Shown one piece after another: positions 46,540 to 54,507 of a stretch of 64,000 nt of DNA. The notes under the pieces are model-generated. The model was not told the DNA's origin. It ran no database searches and saw nothing but the letters and a program-made list of their open reading frames with translations. This stretch comes from an uncultured Paracoccaceae bacterium. Its GTDB lineage: Bacteria; Pseudomonadota; Alphaproteobacteria; Rhodobacterales; Rhodobacteraceae. Both the position numbers and the translations under genes were made by a program. Within the stretch, counting starts at the first letter, position 1. Each line of letters starts with the position of its first letter. The DNA is taken from positions 310,001 through 374,000 of the forward strand of contig CANKYO010000005.1 in NCBI GenBank assembly GCA_947488175.1, in the 5' to 3' direction.

Positions 46540-47148
46540 ATGATCCGCGCGCTGTGTTTGGTCGGTGGGCTGGCCGGGGCGGCGGGTCTGTCGCAATTTC
46601 CCGAGTTTTCGCAGCAGTATATCCAGCGCCTTGCAGGGCAGGTGGATGCTCTGACGGTCGTGGTCAAGGAATTCGATGCCTCGGCCCTGGCCGAAGGCAT
46701 GGGCCGTGAAGAGGCGTTGCAGGATCTGTCCGGTTCGGATTTCCAGCTGCGCCATCAGGCGGATATGCGCGCCCTTTTTGCCCGCCATGCCCGTCTGGCT
46801 GACAATCTGACGGTGTTGCAGGCTGCGTCGCCTTTGCAGCGTCTGATCTTGCCACACCGCATGGCCGATGGCCCCACCGTGCAGGAGGTCTGGTCGGATT
46901 TCACACCCGCCGTGCCGGTCAGTACGGCCGGGGCTGCCGCTGCCGGCGCAGGGTTTGTCGGCGGCTGGGCCGTCTTGGCCGCCCTGTTGGGCGCATTGGC
47001 GATGCCGTTTCGCAGGCGCAAGACCGTGGCCAAGGCCGCACCCAAGCGGCATGAGCCGGGGGTGCGTCCCGATCCGCCGCTGGCCCGCCCGACGCTGGTG
47101 GCACAGACGCCCCACAGCAGGCCGCGTCTGACGGGTGTGCAGCGCTGA
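46540..47148 (+). CDS. DUF2937 family membrane protein
   Basis: 202 residues: N-terminal hydrophobic segment (RALCLVGGLAGAAGLSQFPE), a helical periplasmic stretch with EFSQQYIQRLAGQVDALTVV, and a C-terminal membrane helix (GFVGGWAVLAALLGALAMPF) followed by a basic tail. This layout matches DUF2937, function unknown. An 11-codon frame (46508-46543) overlaps its start as ATGA and could be a leader. Overlaps the next gene by one base. Confidence 0.82.
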   Translation: MIRALCLVGGLAGAAGLSQFPEFSQQYIQRLAGQVDALTVVVKEFDASALAEGMGREEALQDLSGSDFQLRHQADMRALFARHARLADNLTVLQAASPLQRLILPHRMADGPTVQEVWSDFTPAVPVSTAGAAAAGAGFVGGWAVLAALLGALAMPFRRRKTVAKAAPKRHEPGVRPDPPLARPTLVAQTPHSRPRLTGVQR

Positions 47149-47855
47149 TGCATGCCCTGATTGTCTGGGGCGGCTGGGACGGGCATGGGCCTGAGAAGGT
47201 CGCAGGCCTCTTTCGGGACATGCTTGAGGCGGCGGGCGGTCATGTCACGCTGGCCGATACTCTTGACCCGTTTGACGATGCTGAGGGTTTGCAGCGTTAT
47301 GACCTGATCGTGCCGGTCTGGACCGATGGCGTGCTGAGCCGTGAGGCCGCCACCAATGTGTCAGAGGCCGTGGCGCGGGGCACCGGCCTTGCTGGTTGCC
47401 ACGGCGGCATGTGCGATGCGTTTCGCAGCAGTCCCCTGTGGCAGTTCATGACCGGGGCCAATTGGGTGGCCCATCCGGGGGGTGATGGTGTGACCTATCG
47501 CGTCAGGATCACCTCTGATGATCCGCTGGTGGCGGGCATTCCCGATTTCGATGTGGTGTCAGAGCAATATTATCTGCATGTCGATCCGGCCAATCGGGTT
47601 CTGGCCACGACGCGCACGGATGTGGTGACGTGGTATCACAGCCCGAATGGTCCTGTGGATATGCCGCTCGCCTGGACGAGGGACTGGGGATTGGGCCGCG
47701 TCTATTACAACGCGCTGGGCCATCAGCCTGATGTGATTGCTGAGGGGTCCGCGCGGGAAATGCTGCGGCGCGGGTTGCTTTGGGCGGCGGCGGGCAAGGC
47801 TGCGGCCACGGGTCGGGACCTGACGCCGATGATGACGCCAGGCAATCATTGGTAG
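47148..47855 (+). CDS. ThuA-domain protein
   Basis: 235 residues, class I glutamine-amidotransferase-like fold of the trehalose-utilisation ThuA family: ALIVWGGWDGHGPEKVAGLF, GTGLAGCHGGMCDAF, WVAHPGGDGVTYRVRI and GRVYYNALGHQPDVI. The family takes part in disaccharide or 3-keto-sugar catabolism in rhizobia. Cytoplasmic. Shares one base with the DUF2937 stop; a sugar link is not supported by neighbours. Confidence 0.87.
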   Translation: MHALIVWGGWDGHGPEKVAGLFRDMLEAAGGHVTLADTLDPFDDAEGLQRYDLIVPVWTDGVLSREAATNVSEAVARGTGLAGCHGGMCDAFRSSPLWQFMTGANWVAHPGGDGVTYRVRITSDDPLVAGIPDFDVVSEQYYLHVDPANRVLATTRTDVVTWYHSPNGPVDMPLAWTRDWGLGRVYYNALGHQPDVIAEGSAREMLRRGLLWAAAGKAAATGRDLTPMMTPGNHW

Positions 47856-47979
47856 GCTTTATAGCGGGGCAGGTGCGGTGCCGGACTTTGATCCGCTCAG
47901 CCACCTGATCTGGCGGAAAGACGCTTGACCGTGGGCGGTGAACGCACCACGTTGCGCCGAAACGCAGGCAGGAGCAGTC

Positions 47980-49248
47980 ATGGCCACGGTGAAACACACC
48001 CGTCCCTTTGCCAAATTCGAGTGGATGATCGCCTGGCGCTATATCCGCGCCAAGCGCGCCGAGGGCGGGGTCAGTGTGATGACCTGGATCAGCCTGATCG
48101 GTGTGACCTTGGCGGTTTTTGCCCTGATTGCGGTCTTGGCTGTCCGATCCGGCTTTCGGGCGGAGTTCATTGACACGATTGTAGGGGCAAATGCCCATAT
48201 CTCGGTCGTGCAGCCGGGCGAGGTCATCACGGAATTCGAAGACATGGCCGAGCGGATCATGACCGTGGAGGGCGTGGAAAGTGTGGCCCCGTTGGTGCGT
48301 GGCCAATCCATGGCCGAAGGGGTGACCGGGCGGATCGCGCTGGCCGACATCTATGGCATCGGGCTGGAGGACCTCAAACAATCCGATGCCATCGTACAAA
48401 GTGAACGCACCATCGGCAATATCGATGATCTGCCGAATGGGATCGCGCTGGGCTCTGCCCTCGCCGAAACGCTGGGCCTGACATTAGGCGACCGGGTTGT
48501 CGTCACGACGCGCGGCGGGGCGGCCACGCCGATGGGCCAATCGACCCGGCGCAACGCTTATGAGGTCGTGTATATCTTTTCCACCGGGCGTTATCAGATT
48601 GATCAGGTGCGCGCCTATCTGCCCTTTGACGTGGCCCAGCTGGTGTTTAACCGCGATGGTGTGGCGGACGAGCTGGAGGTGCGACTGGACGATATCAACC
48701 GGTCGGAAGAGTTGAAACAGATCGTGGCCAATGCGGCCGGGCCGGGCATGTGGGCCTATAGCTGGCAGGACCGGGTGGGTCGGTTTCTGCGGGCGCTGAC
48801 GATCGAGGATAATGTGATGTTCATCATCCTGTCGATCCTTGTGCTGGTGGCATCCATGAACATCATCAGCGGCTTGATCATGCTGGTCAAAAACAAGGGC
48901 CGCGATGTGGGGATTTTGCGCACGATGGGCCTGACCGAAGGGTCGATCCTGCGGGTGTTCTTTATCTGTGGCGCCGGGATCGGAACGATTGGGACGTTCT
49001 TTGGCGTCGTGCTGGGGTGTCTGTTTGCGATCTATATCGACCAGATCTTCAGTCTGGTGAATTACGTGGCCGGGGGCGGGGTCTGGGACCCGTCGATCAG
49101 GGGCATCTACAATGTGCCGGCCCAGTTGCACCTGTCGGATGTGATCAAGGCGATGTCGCTGTCGTTGAGCCTGTCATGGATCATCACGATCTTTCCCGCG
49201 CGCCGTGCCGCCCGGATGAACCCGGTTGAGGCGCTGCGCTATGAGTGA
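47980..49248 (+). CDS. lolC: Lipoprotein-releasing ABC transporter permease (LolC/LolE)
   Basis: 422 residues from the ATG at 47980 (GGAG upstream). N-terminal helix ([20 protein letters not shown] then [18 protein letters not shown]), a periplasmic MacB-like domain, and three C-terminal FtsX helices ([20 protein letters not shown]). Extracts mature lipoproteins from the inner membrane for LolA. A single permease gene here suggests a homodimeric complex, so LolC versus LolE naming is arbitrary. Overlaps lolD by eight bases. Confidence 0.92.
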   Translation: MATVKHTRPFAKFEWMIAWRYIRAKRAEGGVSVMTWISLIGVTLAVFALIAVLAVRSGFRAEFIDTIVGANAHISVVQPGEVITEFEDMAERIMTVEGVESVAPLVRGQSMAEGVTGRIALADIYGIGLEDLKQSDAIVQSERTIGNIDDLPNGIALGSALAETLGLTLGDRVVVTTRGGAATPMGQSTRRNAYEVVYIFSTGRYQIDQVRAYLPFDVAQLVFNRDGVADELEVRLDDINRSEELKQIVANAAGPGMWAYSWQDRVGRFLRALTIEDNVMFIILSILVLVASMNIISGLIMLVKNKGRDVGILRTMGLTEGSILRVFFICGAGIGTIGTFFGVVLGCLFAIYIDQIFSLVNYVAGGGVWDPSIRGIYNVPAQLHLSDVIKAMSLSLSLSWIITIFPARRAARMNPVEALRYE

Positions 49249-49924
49249 TCCGACATTGCAGGTGGCCGATTTGGTCAAAGGCTACAACCACGGCAAACCG
49301 AACGAGGTGAAGGTGCTGCAAGGCGCCACGCTGACCGTGGAGCCGGGCGAGGTTGTGGCCCTTGTCGCCCCGTCGGGTGCTGGCAAATCGACCCTTCTGC
49401 ATATCGCGGGGCTGCTCGATACGCCGGATGCAGGGACCGTCGCGATTGAGGGCGAGGATATGACCCGCCTGTCGGATCGCAGGCGCACAGCGGTGCGCCG
49501 GTCGACGGTCGGGTTCATCTATCAGTTTCACCATCTGCTGCCAGAGTTCACGGCGCTGGAAAATATCATCCTGCCGCAGCTTGCCAATGGGGTGGCCGAC
49601 AAGGCGGCCCATGATCGTGCGATGTCGTTGCTGGACCGGGTCGGGATTGCGGAACGCGCGTCGCACCGCCCTGCTGCCCTGTCGGGGGGCGAACAGCAGC
49701 GGGTTGCGTTCTGCCGGGCGCTGGCCAATGAACCGGCCCTGTTGCTGGCGGATGAACCGACGGGCAATCTTGACCCCGACACGTCCGACAGGGTGTTTGA
49801 TGCCTTGATGACATTGGTGCGTGATACCGGGCTTGCCGCCGTCATAGCGACCCATAATCTGGAACTGGCGGCCCGGATGGACCGGCAGGTGCGGATGACA
49901 GGCGGTGTATTGGAGGCGTTATGA
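49241..49924 (+). CDS. lolD: Lipoprotein-releasing ABC transporter ATPase
   Basis: 227 residues. Walker [10 protein letters not shown], LolD motif region [21 protein letters not shown], signature [15 protein letters not shown], Walker [13 protein letters not shown]. Forms the complex with the LolC-type permease. Start at 49241 overlaps the lolC end, and its stop overlaps the next ATG (ATGA), so three genes are coupled. Confidence 0.95.
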   Translation: MSDPTLQVADLVKGYNHGKPNEVKVLQGATLTVEPGEVVALVAPSGAGKSTLLHIAGLLDTPDAGTVAIEGEDMTRLSDRRRTAVRRSTVGFIYQFHHLLPEFTALENIILPQLANGVADKAAHDRAMSLLDRVGIAERASHRPAALSGGEQQRVAFCRALANEPALLLADEPTGNLDPDTSDRVFDALMTLVRDTGLAAVIATHNLELAARMDRQVRMTGGVLEAL

Positions 49925-50895
49925 GAGTTGATGTTACCGAGATTGAAGAGCGCAGTTTTGCCGCACTGACAGGCCATGGTGCAGGCAAGCGGCAGGCCCG
50001 GTCAGTCGCCAAGGCCGTGGCCCGGGCAGAGGCGCTGGGCAATGTGATCTGCGGGCTTTACTATCTGGAAAGCTATTGTGTGCAGCTGAAATCTGGTCGG
50101 GTGAAGGGCACGGTTGATCCTGTGGTCAGCCGCCCGCGCCCCGGCGCGGTTCTGTCCGATGCCCGCTTTGGCTTTGCCCAATATGCGTTCGAGGTGGCGT
50201 TGACGAGTGCCGTAAAGGCCGCCCGCGAAAACGGTGTGGCGACGCTCGCTGTGGCCCATGCGCATACCTGCACGTCGCTGGGGTATTTCAGCGAACAGAT
50301 TGCAGGCGAAGGGTTGATCGGGATCGGGTTTACCAATGCCTCGCCCGTCGTCGCTCCACCCAGTGGCAACAAGGCGGTGATCGGCACCAACCCGATTGCG
50401 ATGAGCGTGCCGGGCGATGGCGCACTGGCGATGCATTTCGATTTCTCGACCTCTGCTGTGGCGCTGGGCAAGATCACCATGGCCAAGGCTGCCGGAGAGA
50501 GCATTCCGCTGGGCTGGGCGGTTGATGCCGAGGGCCAGCCGACGACCGACCCAGAGGCTGCGCTGAAAGGCGCGCTGGTCAGTGCGGGTGGCTACAAAGG
50601 CTGGGGGTTCGGGCTGATGGCGGAACTGCTGGCCGCTGGCATGACCGGATCGGTCAATTCGCTGGATGTTGGCGGGCTGAAGCTGTCCGACGGGCCGCCG
50701 CATGGGTTGGGGCAGTTCTATATTTTGCTGGATCCGGGCACTTATCATTCTGATTTTGCCGATCGTTTTGCGTGTGTGGCTGAGGCTGTGGCTGCGCAGG
50801 AGGGCACACGCATTCCCGGTGCCAACCGTCATGTGATGCAGGATGTCGATGTTCCAGACGCGCTGTGGGAACAGGTGATCAGACTTTCTGCGTGA
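49921..50895 (+). CDS. Malate/L-lactate dehydrogenase-like (Ldh_2/ComC family)
   Basis: 324 residues. AYAFEVA-type core: [20 protein letters not shown] (catalytic His), [20 protein letters not shown] and [20 protein letters not shown] are signatures of the NAD(P)-dependent 2-hydroxyacid dehydrogenase family that includes malate, ureidoglycolate and (R)-sulfolactate dehydrogenases. Which hydroxyacid is used is undetermined. Odd placement: ATGA overlap with lolD. Convergent overlap of 17 bases with the YdcZ gene. Confidence 0.87.
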   Translation: MRVDVTEIEERSFAALTGHGAGKRQARSVAKAVARAEALGNVICGLYYLESYCVQLKSGRVKGTVDPVVSRPRPGAVLSDARFGFAQYAFEVALTSAVKAARENGVATLAVAHAHTCTSLGYFSEQIAGEGLIGIGFTNASPVVAPPSGNKAVIGTNPIAMSVPGDGALAMHFDFSTSAVALGKITMAKAAGESIPLGWAVDAEGQPTTDPEAALKGALVSAGGYKGWGFGLMAELLAAGMTGSVNSLDVGGLKLSDGPPHGLGQFYILLDPGTYHSDFADRFACVAEAVAAQEGTRIPGANRHVMQDVDVPDALWEQVIRLSA

Positions 50896-51313
50896 CGAAA
50901 ACGCCTGCCGCCATCAGGGCGATCCCGGCGGTACGGGTCAAGGTCAGCGGGGAGGTTTGCGCGCTGAACAGCCCGAAATGGTCGATGGCCGCCGCTGAAA
51001 TGAGTTGCCCCAGCAGGACGAAAAACACCGCGTTGCCGACACCCATCGTGGGTGCAATCCACGTGATCGACAGCACATAGAACGCAACCAATGTGCCGCC
51101 CAAGAAAAGGTGCTTTGGCGCGGCGGGCAGTTTGCTGACCGCTGCCGGGTTGGTGAGAAGCGCGGTGACAGCGGCCACGCTGAAGGCCACGACAAACAGC
51201 ACCGTCGCCGCCACTGCAGGTGACCCGATATGGCGGCCCAATGCGGCGTTCAGGGCGGCCAGAACCGGGATACCTATTCCGGCGGCCAGCATGATCAGAA
51301 TGTGGTGGGGCAT
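50879..51313 (-). CDS. YdcZ/DUF606-type DMT family protein
   Basis: 144 residues and about five hydrophobic helices ([71 protein letters not shown]). Half-size drug/metabolite transporter relative that would need to dimerise. Substrate unknown. Diverges from the cytochrome gene at 51421, and its 3' end overlaps the dehydrogenase. Confidence 0.82.
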   Translation of the reverse strand: MPHHILIMLAAGIGIPVLAALNAALGRHIGSPAVAATVLFVVAFSVAAVTALLTNPAAVSKLPAAPKHLFLGGTLVAFYVLSITWIAPTMGVGNAVFFVLLGQLISAAAIDHFGLFSAQTSPLTLTRTAGIALMAAGVFVTQKV

Positions 51314-51354
51314 GGGCGGTCCTTTGCTGAGATTTCGTGCAGCTTAGGGGCCGG

Positions 51355-51368
51355 ATGATCCAGATCAT
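51355..51368. promoter_or_regulatory. FNR-like box upstream of the first cytochrome
   Basis: ATGATCCAGATCAT is a perfect inverted repeat with the FNR core TGAT...ATCA (TTGA-N6-TCAA consensus with the outermost base altered on each side). It lies 52 bases before the ATG at 51421 and also in front of the divergent YdcZ gene. Confidence 0.55.
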
Positions 51369-51420
51369 AGTGGCGGGCGGCCTCGATTTGTTACAGTCTG
51401 ATCAAAACAGGAGGCAGAAC

Positions 51421-51804
51421 ATGCGGTATTTCATCATTCTGGCGGTGCTGGGTCTGGCGGCCTGCGTCGAGGAGCCTGTGGACGGGCGCACGGCCTTCAT
51501 GGCTGATTGCGTCAGTTGCCATGGTGCTAATGGCAAGGGCGGTGGCCCGGCGGCGCGCGCGCTGGCTGTGGCCCCGCCGGATCTGACGCAGATTGCCGCC
51601 CGGAATGGCGGTGTTTTCCCTAGAAATCAGGTGATGAGCACGATTGACGGCCTTGATCGCGGCGCGCATTTCAGCACCGCCATGCCGGAGTTTGGCGCGG
51701 GCGATATGGGGGATGTGGTGATTGTCGAAGAGGACGGTCTGGGTACGCCGGTGCCGATGCGGCTGCTGGTTCTGGCCGAGTATCTGGAAAGCATCCAGGA
51801 ATGA
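51421..51804 (+). CDS. c-type cytochrome lipoprotein
   Basis: 127 residues from the ATG at 51421 (GGAGG upstream). Signal with lipobox (RYFIILAVLGLAAC), then a mono-heme cytochrome c domain: heme motif CVSCH at about 37-41 and likely axial Met in STAMPEFG. Membrane-anchored periplasmic electron carrier. Closely resembles in layout the cytochrome at 52619. Predicted to respond to oxygen through the FNR-like box. Confidence 0.9.
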   Translation: MRYFIILAVLGLAACVEEPVDGRTAFMADCVSCHGANGKGGGPAARALAVAPPDLTQIAARNGGVFPRNQVMSTIDGLDRGAHFSTAMPEFGAGDMGDVVIVEEDGLGTPVPMRLLVLAEYLESIQE

Positions 51805-51901
51805 CGCATTGCTGACAATCATGTGAGAATTGGAATATATTGGTGTCCGATGACCTTTGGTGGGCTAGCTGATTTGTCAGGTCCACGAAAAGGAATGTCT
51901 G

Positions 51902-52543
51902 ATGCGCCTTGCTCTTTCCGCCGCACTTGTTTTGACCACGACCCTGACGGTCAATGCCGGTCCGATCAGCTTTGCCACTGGCTGGCAGGAGCAGCGCCTG
52001 TCGCTCTTTAGTTCGAATGACTATTCCTTTGGCCAGAGCCTGAGCATGGTGTCGAACGGGTCAGTGTCCATCGCCTGGACACGGGTCAGCCCCGCCGATT
52101 GGGGGAGCCGTGGCGCATCTTGGTCCTGGACGGTAGAACAATCGGTCCCACCCACCAATCTGGCCCAGAAAGGCGGCGATGATCGGAACGTGTCGCTTTA
52201 TTTCGTGTTTGTGCCCGAAAGCGTGGCGCCGAGCCTGCAAGGGGCCAATATCCGCAGCCTTCTGGGCAATGAAGACGTGCGGATCATGCAATATGCTTGG
52301 GGCGGAAACCATAGCCGGGGGCAGGTGATCCGGTCGCCCTATGGCCCGCCGGGGCAGGGTGTGACGATTGCGCTGCGTCAGGCGGGAACGGGATCGCATA
52401 GCGAAAGTGTTGATCTTGCTGCGGATTATGCGCGTGCGTTCGGTAGTGAACCCGGTGCGCTGGTGGGGCTGGCGGTGTCTGGCGACAGCGATGATACTGA
52501 CAGCATGATCCGGGCGGCGATTGGCAATCTGACACTGCGCTAG
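51902..52543 (+). CDS. DUF3047 periplasmic protein
   Basis: 213 residues. Signal peptide RLALSAALVLTTTLTVNA, then a beta-sandwich-like domain with ATGWQEQRLSLFSSNDYSFG, WSWTVEQSVPPTNLAQKGGD and DRNVSLYFVFV, which match DUF3047. No catalytic residues are evident. Sits between two cytochrome c genes, all on the plus strand. Ribosome binding site AAAAGGAA. Confidence 0.82.
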   Translation: MRLALSAALVLTTTLTVNAGPISFATGWQEQRLSLFSSNDYSFGQSLSMVSNGSVSIAWTRVSPADWGSRGASWSWTVEQSVPPTNLAQKGGDDRNVSLYFVFVPESVAPSLQGANIRSLLGNEDVRIMQYAWGGNHSRGQVIRSPYGPPGQGVTIALRQAGTGSHSESVDLAADYARAFGSEPGALVGLAVSGDSDDTDSMIRAAIGNLTLR

Positions 52544-52548
52544 GCGTA

Positions 52549-52562
52549 TTGACCTGCATCAA
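52549..52562. promoter_or_regulatory. FNR/FnrL box upstream of the second cytochrome
   Basis: TTGA-CCTGCA-TCAA, an exact TTGA-N6-TCAA palindrome, starts six bases after the DUF3047 stop and lies 56 bases before the cytochrome ATG at 52619. The third FNR-type site in this window. Confidence 0.7.
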
Positions 52563-52618
52563 CGCGGGCCGGTTGATGGCCCGCTAGGCTTCTCTTGATC
52601 GTAATGACGGAGGATCCG

Positions 52619-53011
52619 ATGCGCTGGCTTTCACTGACCCTAATGATGACGTTTGCCGTCCCTGCCGTGGCACAGGATGCGCAGGAAGGTGAGGCGCTTT
52701 ATCAGTTTTATTGCGCCACATGTCACGGCACGGCTGCTGTTGGAAATGGCCCGATGTCGCCTTCGCTGGTAGTGCGTCCCGCGGATTTGACGACACTAAG
52801 TACAAGAAATGATGGCGTTTTTCCGGTGATCCGGGTCGTCATGCGGATTGATGGGCGTGATCCGTTGGTCAGCCATGGCAGTGCGATGCCGGTTTATGGT
52901 GACTTTTTTGAAGGCAATGATGTCGCCACCAAGGCCGAGACTGGGCAGCCCATCATGACGTCGCAGCCGATTGTGGATTTATTGGCTTATCTGCAGACCT
53001 TGCAGCAATAG
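52619..53011 (+). CDS. c-type cytochrome, soluble periplasmic
   Basis: 130 residues from the ATG at 52619 (GGAGG six bases upstream). Signal peptide RWLSLTLMMTFAVPAVA, heme motif CATCH, and a probable axial Met in SHGSAMPVYGDF. It ends with IVDLLAYLQTLQQ, the usual terminal helix. Mono-heme electron carrier, similar in plan to the lipoprotein cytochrome 1.2 kb upstream. Its 3' end overlaps the DUF1194 gene by 33 bases in opposite orientation. Confidence 0.9.
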   Translation: MRWLSLTLMMTFAVPAVAQDAQEGEALYQFYCATCHGTAAVGNGPMSPSLVVRPADLTTLSTRNDGVFPVIRVVMRIDGRDPLVSHGSAMPVYGDFFEGNDVATKAETGQPIMTSQPIVDLLAYLQTLQQ

Positions 53012-53701
53012 GCTGGCGAATTCTGTCTGGGGCGTCGTGCCTGCGATTTCGAGGATCAGCTTGCGCCGCACCGCGTCGGTAAACTCCGGCCCGGAGCGGG
53101 CAGGCATGACAAAGGCGTTGGGCCCGCCGATGATATTTGCCTCATACGCGGCGGGCAGATCGTCGGTTTGCCATTGTGTATTCCGCAGGATGGGGAGCGC
53201 GTTGATCGTGATGCCTGCGGCCACGACCTGATCCCGCGCGACGGTGATTGGCGGGCCGAATGAATTGGCCATCGTGTCGCCGGAAAAGTCGATCACGCGG
53301 CGGAAACCATTGATATCATTGGCTTCGATCTGGTCCTTGCCGTAAAGCAGGGCGGCGCCGATGGCGTTGCGTCCGCTGGCCTGACGCGGCGGGCCGATGA
53401 GGGCTTCGGCAAAGGTGGTGGCGCTTTCCATGTCGGCAATGAGGGTCCAGTCGACGACGGTTGCCTGCGTGGCGGCCCATTCGACGTAAGTGACGGCGAT
53501 GGAGCCGTAGAGCGTGTTTTCTATGGCCGAAACGACCGCCGGGTCGGTGATGGCGGTGGCGTAGGATTGGCGCTGGAACAGCAACTCGTCGGCGTCGATG
53601 GAGCCGGAGGCATCGGCGAGCAGGACAAGTTCGAGGTCGGTTTCGATCTCCTGGGCGGAGACAGGCGCGGCGAGGAGGAGGGCGAGGATGAAATGGCGCA
53701 T
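52979..53701 (-). CDS. DUF1194 (VWA-like) secreted protein
   Basis: 240 residues from the ATG at 53701 (53719 is an alternative). Signal peptide RHFILALLLAAPVSA, then a von Willebrand A-like fold: LELVLLADASGSIDADELLF supplies a MIDAS D-x-S-x-S motif, with VIDFSGDTMANSFGPP and ARDQVVAAGITINALPI. Matches DUF1194. Probable metal-dependent adhesion or assembly factor in the periplasm. A phased GTCGG array lies about 120 bases upstream. Confidence 0.87.
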   Translation of the reverse strand: MRHFILALLLAAPVSAQEIETDLELVLLADASGSIDADELLFQRQSYATAITDPAVVSAIENTLYGSIAVTYVEWAATQATVVDWTLIADMESATTFAEALIGPPRQASGRNAIGAALLYGKDQIEANDINGFRRVIDFSGDTMANSFGPPITVARDQVVAAGITINALPILRNTQWQTDDLPAAYEANIIGGPNAFVMPARSGPEFTDAVRRKLILEIAGTTPQTEFASLLLQGLQISQ

Positions 53702-53818
53702 GTCTGGATGGTAGCGCATCGGGGGGGTGAAGCAACGTTCGGTGGGGGTGCGTACGGTGGGTTGCGCCCGAATGGGCCGAATCATGCGTTAATGCGTGTT
53801 TTTGTGGCGTTTTGGCGT

Positions 53819-53867
53819 GTCGGCATCGCGTCGGCGATGCGTCGGCAAAGCGTCGGACCCCTGTCGG
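53819..53867. repeat. Phased GTCGG array, copy B
   Basis: Five GTCGG units start at 53819, 53830, 53841, 53852 and 53863, exactly 11 bases apart. Spacer bases and the upstream lead (GCGTTAATGCGTGTTTTT) are also similar to copy A at 35774-35823, so the conserved element spans roughly 80 bases. Lies upstream of the DUF1194 gene. Confidence 0.75.
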
Positions 53868-53932
53868 GAAAATGCCGGGATTAAGGGGGCGTGCGGTGGG
53901 AGTATGAAGGCTGCGTTAAGGTTTGAGATGAT

Positions 53933-53999
53933 ACCCGTCCCGGGCTTGACCCGGGACCTCATGGTGAGGGCGAGGCCCCGGATCAAGTCCGGGGCGGGT
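53933..53999. repeat. REP-like long hairpin
   Basis: Arms 53933-53960 and 53972-53999 are inverted copies (about 24 of 28 bases) with the CCGGRCTTGAYCCGGG-type core common in alphaproteobacterial repetitive palindromes, around an 11-base loop. Confidence 0.75.
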
Positions 54000-54010
54000 C
54001 GGTCTGTCGT

Positions 54011-54043
54011 GTAGGGCAAGATGGGTGCAAGCACTCATCCTAC
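54011..54043. repeat. GTAGG...CCTAC palindrome
   Basis: GTAGG-gcaa-GATGGGTGC pairs with GCACTCATCCTAC apart from a four-base bulge. It shares the GTAGG(G)..TGC ends with the larger inverted repeat at 54307-54378. Confidence 0.5.
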
Positions 54044-54071
54044 GGAGTGTGGCGGGCGGTGCATGGCCTCA

Positions 54072-54164
54072 CAACCCTCCCGCCCGGCTTGCTGGGCAGC
54101 GCTCGGTCCGGGGCTGTGTGCCGCCTCTCAACCCTCCCGCCCGGCTTGCCGGGCAGCGCCCGGA
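54072..54164. repeat. Direct repeat pair with a later inverted partial copy
   Basis: A 36-base segment beginning CAACCCTCCCGCCCGGCTTG occurs at 54072-54107 and 54129-54164, differing at a few positions. Its right end, extended (GGGCAGCGCCCGGACCTC), recurs inverted at 54266-54283. Each copy contains its own CCCGGCTTGCCGGG hairpin. Non-coding. Confidence 0.65.
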
Positions 54165-54306
54165 CCTCCCCCACGGGGAGGGCGCTTTTGCGGCGTTTCA
54201 GATTATGGTGGCGTCAGTTTTGGTGGCTATGTTCCGCAAAGCAGCCCCGTCGGTGCGCCCACCCCGAGGTCCGGGCGCTGCCCTTGGGGTGGGCGTTGGT
54301 TTTGAT

Positions 54307-54378
54307 GTAGGGTACGCGTTTTTGCGCACCGTTGCGTAAGGTTGTTGGTGGGGTGGTGCGCATAAACGCGCACCCTAC
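54307..54378. repeat. 24-base inverted repeat
   Basis: Arm 54307-54330 (starting GTAGGGTACGCG) and arm 54355-54378 (ending CGCACCCTAC) match at 22 of 24 positions, separated by 24 bases. It lies seven bases past the stop of the 40-residue ORF read on the minus strand and may act as its terminator or mark an insertion boundary. Confidence 0.7.
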
Positions 54379-54384
54379 GGCTTG

Positions 54385-54507
54385 CTATTTCTTTGGTGTC
54401 GTGGGTTTTGGCGGTTGTGGTCTGGTTTCGAGTTTGTTTGGAGGAGGATTTTGTCCACCCTTCACTACCTTACCTGGTTGGATTCTTTTTGTATCTTTCC
54501 TAGACAT
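54385..54507 (-). CDS. Unannotated 40-residue Lys/Pro-rich ORF
   Basis: Frame from the ATG at 54507 to TAG at 54385. It starts MSRKDTKRIQPGKVVKGG and continues through NPPPNKLETRPQPPKP to a PKK end: strongly basic, proline-rich, and probably disordered. The start overlaps the stop of the DUF6338-like gene by eight bases in another frame, and AAGGAG lies eight bases upstream inside that gene, so coupled translation is expected. Too short for ordinary gene calling. No family recognised. Confidence 0.65.
   Translation of the reverse strand: MSRKDTKRIQPGKVVKGGQNPPPNKLETRPQPPKPTTPKK

Noticed and set aside
54025..54339. Overlapping 87-104-codon frames in the repeat island
   Set aside because: All three frames are open only because of the G/C-rich direct repeats; the repeated translation has no domain.
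53786..54499. CRISPR array
   Set aside because: Repeats are of several types, palindromic and not regularly interspersed with unique spacers; no cas genes.
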